NCBI GenBank assembly: GCA_029937335.1
Contig: JAPYQD010000018.1
Span: 1 to 11,042 of the forward strand
Direction: 5' to 3'
Origin: Gammaproteobacteria bacterium
GTDB taxonomy: Bacteria; Pseudomonadota; Gammaproteobacteria; PS1; Pseudothioglobaceae
DNA: 11,042 bases
The position numbers and the translations under genes were made by a program. A model generated the notes under the pieces. That model searched no databases. It was not told the origin of the DNA and saw only the letters and a program-made list of their open reading frames with translations. Shown piece by piece: positions 7,761 through 11,042 of this stretch (the stretch's first letter is position 1; each line of letters begins with the position of its first letter).

Positions 7761-8117
7761 TTATTCCCACTCTAGTGCACCCTTCTTCCATTCAAAGATA
7801 AAGCCAACCACCAATAAAAATAAAAAGATACTCATACTAATAAAGCCAAACCAACCAAGATCAGACTGAACGACCGCCCAAGGAAAAACGAAAGCAACTT
7901 CTAAGTCAAACAAAATAAATAAAATAGCGACTAGATAATAACGCACATTGAAATACATACGGGAGTCATCAAAAGCAGGGAACCCACACTCAAACTGGGA
8001 ATTTTTTTCCTCGTCTGGTTTGCTAGGTCCTAATAAATAGCCAATTAACATTGGGCCAACGCCAAATGCAACGCCTAAAAATATAAAAACCATGATAGGT
8101 AGATAGTTTTCTAACAC
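7761..8117 (-). CDS. nuoA: NADH-quinone oxidoreductase subunit A (GTG start)
   Basis: NuoA (ND3 homologue, 118 residues) is a small membrane subunit next to NuoH at the junction of the two arms. It has three membrane segments (about 7-30, 60-82 and 88-109). The conserved ECGF of the loop between helices 1 and 2 is at 43-46 (its Cys is the residue linked to the active/deactive transition in mitochondria), and FDLEVAF is at 70-76. The start is GTG at 8117: an in-frame TAG lies immediately upstream, AAGGAG is 10 nt before it, and the resulting MLENYLP N terminus fits proteobacterial NuoA. The next in-frame ATG, nine codons in, would cut into helix 1. It is the first gene of the operon, behind a likely promoter. 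Confidence 0.96.
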   Translation of the reverse strand: MLENYLPIMVFIFLGVAFGVGPMLIGYLLGPSKPDEEKNSQFECGFPAFDDSRMYFNVRYYLVAILFILFDLEVAFVFPWAVVQSDLGWFGFISMSIFLFLLVVGFIFEWKKGALEWE

Positions 8118-8127
8118 CTAATTCTCT

Positions 8128-8133
8128 CTCCTT
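8128..8133 (-). promoter_or_regulatory. Ribosome binding site of nuoA
   Basis: AAGGAG on the minus strand, followed by AGAG, lies 10 nt before the GTG at 8117. It is the strongest Shine-Dalgarno match near any start in the window, and with the in-frame TAG just upstream it supports the GTG start of nuoA. Confidence 0.7.
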
Positions 8134-8147
8134 GATAGAAGTCAAAT

Positions 8148-8175
8148 ATTATATCTAATGTTGAACAAATAACAA
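8148..8175 (-). promoter_or_regulatory. Probable sigma70-type promoter of the nuo operon
   Basis: On the minus strand a perfect -10 hexamer TATAAT (8153-8148) lies 16 nt after TTGTTA (8175-8170), a 4/6 match to the -35 consensus. This would start transcription near 8141 and give a leader of about 25 nt containing the nuoA ribosome binding site. The position, in the only sizeable gap between tldD and the nuo genes, supports the call. AT-rich DNA produces chance TATAAT matches, so this is a sequence prediction only. A short TGTT/AACA inverted repeat falls in the spacer, but it is too short to call an operator. Confidence 0.55.
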
Positions 8176-8193
8176 AATATATTTCAGCACAAT

Positions 8194-9618
8194 TTATGCG
8201 TCTACTTCTGTGCCGCCTACTGTTAATTGGTCGATCTTCAAACTTGGCTGCCCCACGCCAACCGGTACAGATTGACCATCTTTTCCGCACACACCAACGC
8301 CTGAGTCTAGCTTGAGATCATTTGCCACCATCGATATTTTCTTCAGCACTTCATCGCCCGAGCCAATCAACGTCGCCCCTTTGACTGGCGTGGTTATTTT
8401 TCCATTCTTAATTAAATAAGCTTCATTTGCTGAAAACACAAACTTTCCCGAAGTAATATCAACTTGTCCACCATCAAAATTCACTGCATACAATCCATCA
8501 TCAACTGAGGCGATCATTGCTTCTAGAGAGTCTTTGCCATTTAGCATGTAAGTATTGGTCATTCTTGGCATGGGGATATGCGCATAAGACTCACGTCTGG
8601 CATTGCCGGTGGATTTCTCACCCATCAATCCGGCATTTAATTTATCAAATAAATAACCTTTCAAAATACCATTTTCAATCAAGGTGGTGTTTTGTGTTGG
8701 TGTACCTTCATCGTCTATGGTTAAAGAACCACGTCGATTAGCCAGCGTACCATTATCAACAATGGTACATTTTTCACTGGCCACTTGTTCGCCAATTTTC
8801 CCTGTAAATACCGAAGTGCCTTTACGATTAAAATCACCTTCTAAGCCGTGCCCAATAGCCTCATGCAACAACACACCTGGCCAACCCGGACCCAATATCA
8901 CTGGCATATTACCTGCGGGCGCACCCTTAGCCTTCAGGGCTACTAATGCTTGTCGAATGGCTTCATGAGTGTAAATTTCAGCCAAGTTGTGGTCAATAAA
9001 ATAACGGTAATCATATCGACCACCACCACCACTTGAGGCTGACTCAATACGGCCATCGTGTTCAACAATCACACTCACACTGACGCGCACCATCGGCCGA
9101 TAATCTTTTTGATAAACGCCATCGGTTGATACAATTAACACCTCGGTATAAGCACCTGATAAAGAAGCACTGACTTGCTTTACTTTCGGTTCTTTTCTGG
9201 CAATGGCATCAATCAACTTAAGTAAATCAACTTTCTCTTCTGAAGTTAAACTGCCTAATGGGCTGAGTCCGCTGTATTTGGCTATTGGCGGTACTGATTG
9301 AAAAGTTTGAATTTTCTGCGGCGCTTTGTGTTTTGAAATACCTTTGGCAAAATCCACCGCTTGATCAATCGCCTTGGCATTTAAATCATCAGAATAAGCA
9401 AAGCCTGTTTGCTCACCTTTGACTGCTCGTGCACCGACGCCATGGCTAATATGATAGGTGCCAGATTTAACAATGCGTTCTTCTAAAAACCACGATTCGG
9501 CCACTGAATGCTGAAAATACAAATCTGCATAATCCACCCCTTTCACCGCTAGAGAAGATAGAAGGTCCGTAATTTTTTCTTGGTTCAGATGATGGTCATC
9601 TAATAATTGTTCAATCAT
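8194..9618 (-). CDS. tldD: TldD-family metalloprotease
   Basis: TldD (474 residues; E. coli TldD is about 480) is the catalytic half of the TldD/TldE (PmbA) zinc protease. In E. coli this degrades unfolded peptides such as the CcdA antitoxin and matures microcin B17. The metal-binding HExxxH is seen as HEAIGHGLEGD at 252-262. A Cys near the C terminus (C444 in GVCGKDGQSVPVGVGQP) matches the third zinc ligand described for E. coli TldD. Other family stretches are ERIVKSGTYHISHGVGARAV (47-66) and DDEGTPTQNTTLIENGIL (302-319). No signal peptide, so it should be cytoplasmic. It begins 15 nt after yhdP, an arrangement also known in E. coli, with no clear ribosome binding site, so translation may depend on ribosomes leaving yhdP. 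The partner gene tldE is not in the window; in many genomes it is elsewhere. Confidence 0.96.
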   Translation of the reverse strand: MIEQLLDDHHLNQEKITDLLSSLAVKGVDYADLYFQHSVAESWFLEERIVKSGTYHISHGVGARAVKGEQTGFAYSDDLNAKAIDQAVDFAKGISKHKAPQKIQTFQSVPPIAKYSGLSPLGSLTSEEKVDLLKLIDAIARKEPKVKQVSASLSGAYTEVLIVSTDGVYQKDYRPMVRVSVSVIVEHDGRIESASSGGGGRYDYRYFIDHNLAEIYTHEAIRQALVALKAKGAPAGNMPVILGPGWPGVLLHEAIGHGLEGDFNRKGTSVFTGKIGEQVASEKCTIVDNGTLANRRGSLTIDDEGTPTQNTTLIENGILKGYLFDKLNAGLMGEKSTGNARRESYAHIPMPRMTNTYMLNGKDSLEAMIASVDDGLYAVNFDGGQVDITSGKFVFSANEAYLIKNGKITTPVKGATLIGSGDEVLKKISMVANDLKLDSGVGVCGKDGQSVPVGVGQPSLKIDQLTVGGTEVDA

Positions 9619-9633
9619 AATTTGAATTATTGG

Positions 9634-11042
9634 CTATTCGATAGTAGGGTCATCCCACGGACCGGTAATTTTATATTCAATATCAACCACCTTGTCGACG
9701 ATCTTGTCAATTAACTTGCCCTCAAATAATGCCTCATCTATCAACCAAATACCTAGACCAATTGCACCACCACCCGCCAGAGCAGTTGCCGCTGGTACTG
9801 CATCACCCACAGCTGGGCTCACCTTGGCCATCATCTCGTATTCTTCATTAATGATATGGCTTTGTCCCGTTAGTCGAATCACACCTGAAGTTGCATTAAG
9901 CTCAAACTTCTCAATCTTAGCCAAAGCATTGCCAATATGGATTCTTGCATCAATATCTTCATAGACAAAGCCTTCTTTAGTAACATCGCCCACATCAAGC
10001 TTCAAACGCTTAGCGATTGATTTAATGTTCAATAGTGACAAAATACGGCCAATATTTGGGTCTTTTTCAGTAAACACACCTTTTTTCACTTTCATAGCGA
10101 CATAGCCGGTCACGTCTTGATAATTCATATTCCATGGCGTGCACTCACAAGAAAGACGGATATCAAAATCAAATTCTCCACCTGTTACCTTTTCTTTAAC
10201 TTTAAGTTTTTGTAAAAACTCAGCTAAGCCATTACCTTTTGCATTGGCATAAAGTCGGGTTCTGCCATCAACCCAAAAGCCGTTAAAGCTCAGCATCTCA
10301 TCACCCACACCAACGCCATCAAACTGCAAATTACTAATGGTTAACATGTTGCCTTGTGAGAGTAATTCGGCACTAAAATTGGGCAAATCATTCTCATCAA
10401 TATAAATACCTTGAGCGCTAAGGTACATACTTGGGAAATCATTAGGTGTAATATCCCATTCACCTTTAATCGCATCTAGCGTTGTCACCTGCAATCCTAA
10501 CAACTTCACACTAGGATTGTCACCCTCATTGAGCACCACTTCTACATTACCTTTAATGGATTCTGATTCAACTCTGGCACGCCAAGACTGATCCAGGCGT
10601 TTGGTAATATAAATTTCAAAATTACTGTCATTGTTAACCAATTCGACGCCAAAAGTACTTTCACTATCGTCACCTCGATTATCTGGATTAATATAAATAT
10701 CAAATGTTGTGCCACGAATATTGCCTTCACCTTTAGAGGTAATTTCACCCTGATGGAAAGCTAACTTAGAATCATAGTCTTTAATCACAATTGCACCATC
10801 TAGTGTGGTTAAGCGATTATCTTTAAACACCAAGTCAATATCCAAAATCGATTCTCTCTCATCCAGCGGAACGACTAATTTCATATCACCAGTAACGTCA
10901 CCTGTTAAAGTAAATTGACTCAACACCTTATTCACCGTTTCACTGAGTGGTGCTCGGTGTAAAAATTCAATTAAATTCTCACTTTGGGTATTGATTTTGC
11001 CAATCACTTCAACGTCTAATTTTGTAGCACTTAAATCAGAAA
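9634..11042 (-). CDS. yhdP: YhdP-family AsmA-like envelope protein, C-terminal part
   Basis: The frame is open to the window edge, so 468 C-terminal residues of a larger protein are visible (E. coli YhdP is about 1,270). YhdP is an inner-membrane-anchored, AsmA-like bridge protein implicated with TamB and YdbH in moving phospholipids to the outer membrane. The visible part is rich in alternating beta-strand sequence. The family-typical end includes CECTPWNMNYQDVTGYV, KKGVFTEKDPNIGRILSLLNI, a RLKLDVGDV block, the small-residue stretch PAATALAGGGAIGLGIWL about 50 residues before the stop, and a final YKITGPWDDP. A GTG at 11007 is internal, not a start: the frame continues upstream without a stop. 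It lies 15 nt before tldD, an order shared with E. coli, and the two are probably co-transcribed. The subfamily call rests on the C-terminal motifs and this linkage; another AsmA-like protein is less likely. Confidence 0.85.
   Translation of the reverse strand, partial: SDLSATKLDVEVIGKINTQSENLIEFLHRAPLSETVNKVLSQFTLTGDVTGDMKLVVPLDERESILDIDLVFKDNRLTTLDGAIVIKDYDSKLAFHQGEITSKGEGNIRGTTFDIYINPDNRGDDSESTFGVELVNNDSNFEIYITKRLDQSWRARVESESIKGNVEVVLNEGDNPSVKLLGLQVTTLDAIKGEWDITPNDFPSMYLSAQGIYIDENDLPNFSAELLSQGNMLTISNLQFDGVGVGDEMLSFNGFWVDGRTRLYANAKGNGLAEFLQKLKVKEKVTGGEFDFDIRLSCECTPWNMNYQDVTGYVAMKVKKGVFTEKDPNIGRILSLLNIKSIAKRLKLDVGDVTKEGFVYEDIDARIHIGNALAKIEKFELNATSGVIRLTGQSHIINEEYEMMAKVSPAVGDAVPAATALAGGGAIGLGIWLIDEALFEGKLIDKIVDKVVDIEYKITGPWDDPTIE

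Larger units (their letters stand above)
8118..8193 (-). other. tldD-nuoA intergenic region
   Basis: This 76-nt AT-rich interval is the longest non-coding stretch in the window. It contains the likely nuo promoter and the nuoA ribosome binding site. I see no GC-rich hairpin followed by a T run on the minus strand, so there is no recognisable intrinsic terminator after tldD, and some read-through from yhdP-tldD into nuo is possible. Confidence 0.6.

Noticed and set aside
8159..8167. TGTTCAACA inverted repeat between the -35 and -10 of the nuo promoter as an operator
   Set aside because: Arms are only 4 nt and do not extend; this is expected by chance in AT-rich DNA.
8684..8968. Plus-strand open frame of 94 codons opposite tldD
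   Set aside because: It is opposite the conserved HExxxH region of tldD, which explains the base composition; there is no independent gene signal.
11005..11007. GTG as the start of a short 457-residue protein upstream of tldD
   Set aside because: The frame continues upstream with no stop to the window edge and the protein is the C-terminal part of a much longer family, so this is an internal Val codon.
1..11042. Mobile element, prophage, defence system, CRISPR array, tRNA or a new gene cluster
   Set aside because: Nearly all bases are covered by recognised, intact housekeeping genes on one strand; no repeats, integrase or transposase motifs, or unexplained gaps over 76 nt were seen.

Overview
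The window is an ordinary-looking piece of a bacterial chromosome with every gene on the minus strand. It holds the first nine genes of a 14-subunit-type NADH:quinone oxidoreductase (respiratory complex I) operon, nuoA to nuoI, preceded by the tail of a large AsmA-like envelope gene (yhdP) and by tldD, a metalloprotease gene. The DNA is AT-rich by eye (roughly 40% G+C). The yhdP-tldD pair, the separate nuoC and nuoD genes and the protein sequences point to a gammaproteobacterium. An AT-rich marine sulfur oxidiser of the SUP05/Thioglobus/clam-symbiont group would fit, but that placement is an impression and was not tested.

Layout in the direction of transcription (high to low coordinates): yhdP 3' part (11042-9634, 5' end cut by the window), 15 nt gap, tldD (9618-8194), 76 nt gap carrying a good sigma70-like promoter and the nuoA ribosome binding site, then nuoA (8117-7761, GTG start), nuoB (7748-7269), nuoC (7269-6655), nuoD (6653-5400), nuoE (5403-4930), nuoF (4933-3665), nuoG (3665-1413), nuoH (1416-340) and the first two thirds of nuoI (316-1, 3' end cut). 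Five of the eight nuo junctions overlap by 1 or 4 nt. The remaining subunits (J to N) would be expected just outside the window at the low-coordinate side.

The Nuo proteins together form the NADH-oxidising module (E, F, G), the connecting/quinone module (B, C, D, I) and the start of the membrane arm (A, H). All expected iron-sulfur ligands for N1a, N3, N1b, N5, N4 and N2, the FMN/NADH loops of NuoF and the quinone-site His/Tyr of NuoD are present, so the complex looks functional. The ninth 'off-pathway' cluster N7 of E. coli and Thermus NuoG is absent, as in mitochondria-like complex I.

I found no mobile element, CRISPR array, RNA gene or unexplained non-coding stretch, and no evidence for a novel biological system. 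The longest gene-free interval is 76 nt. The findings below are small observations on an otherwise conserved housekeeping locus.
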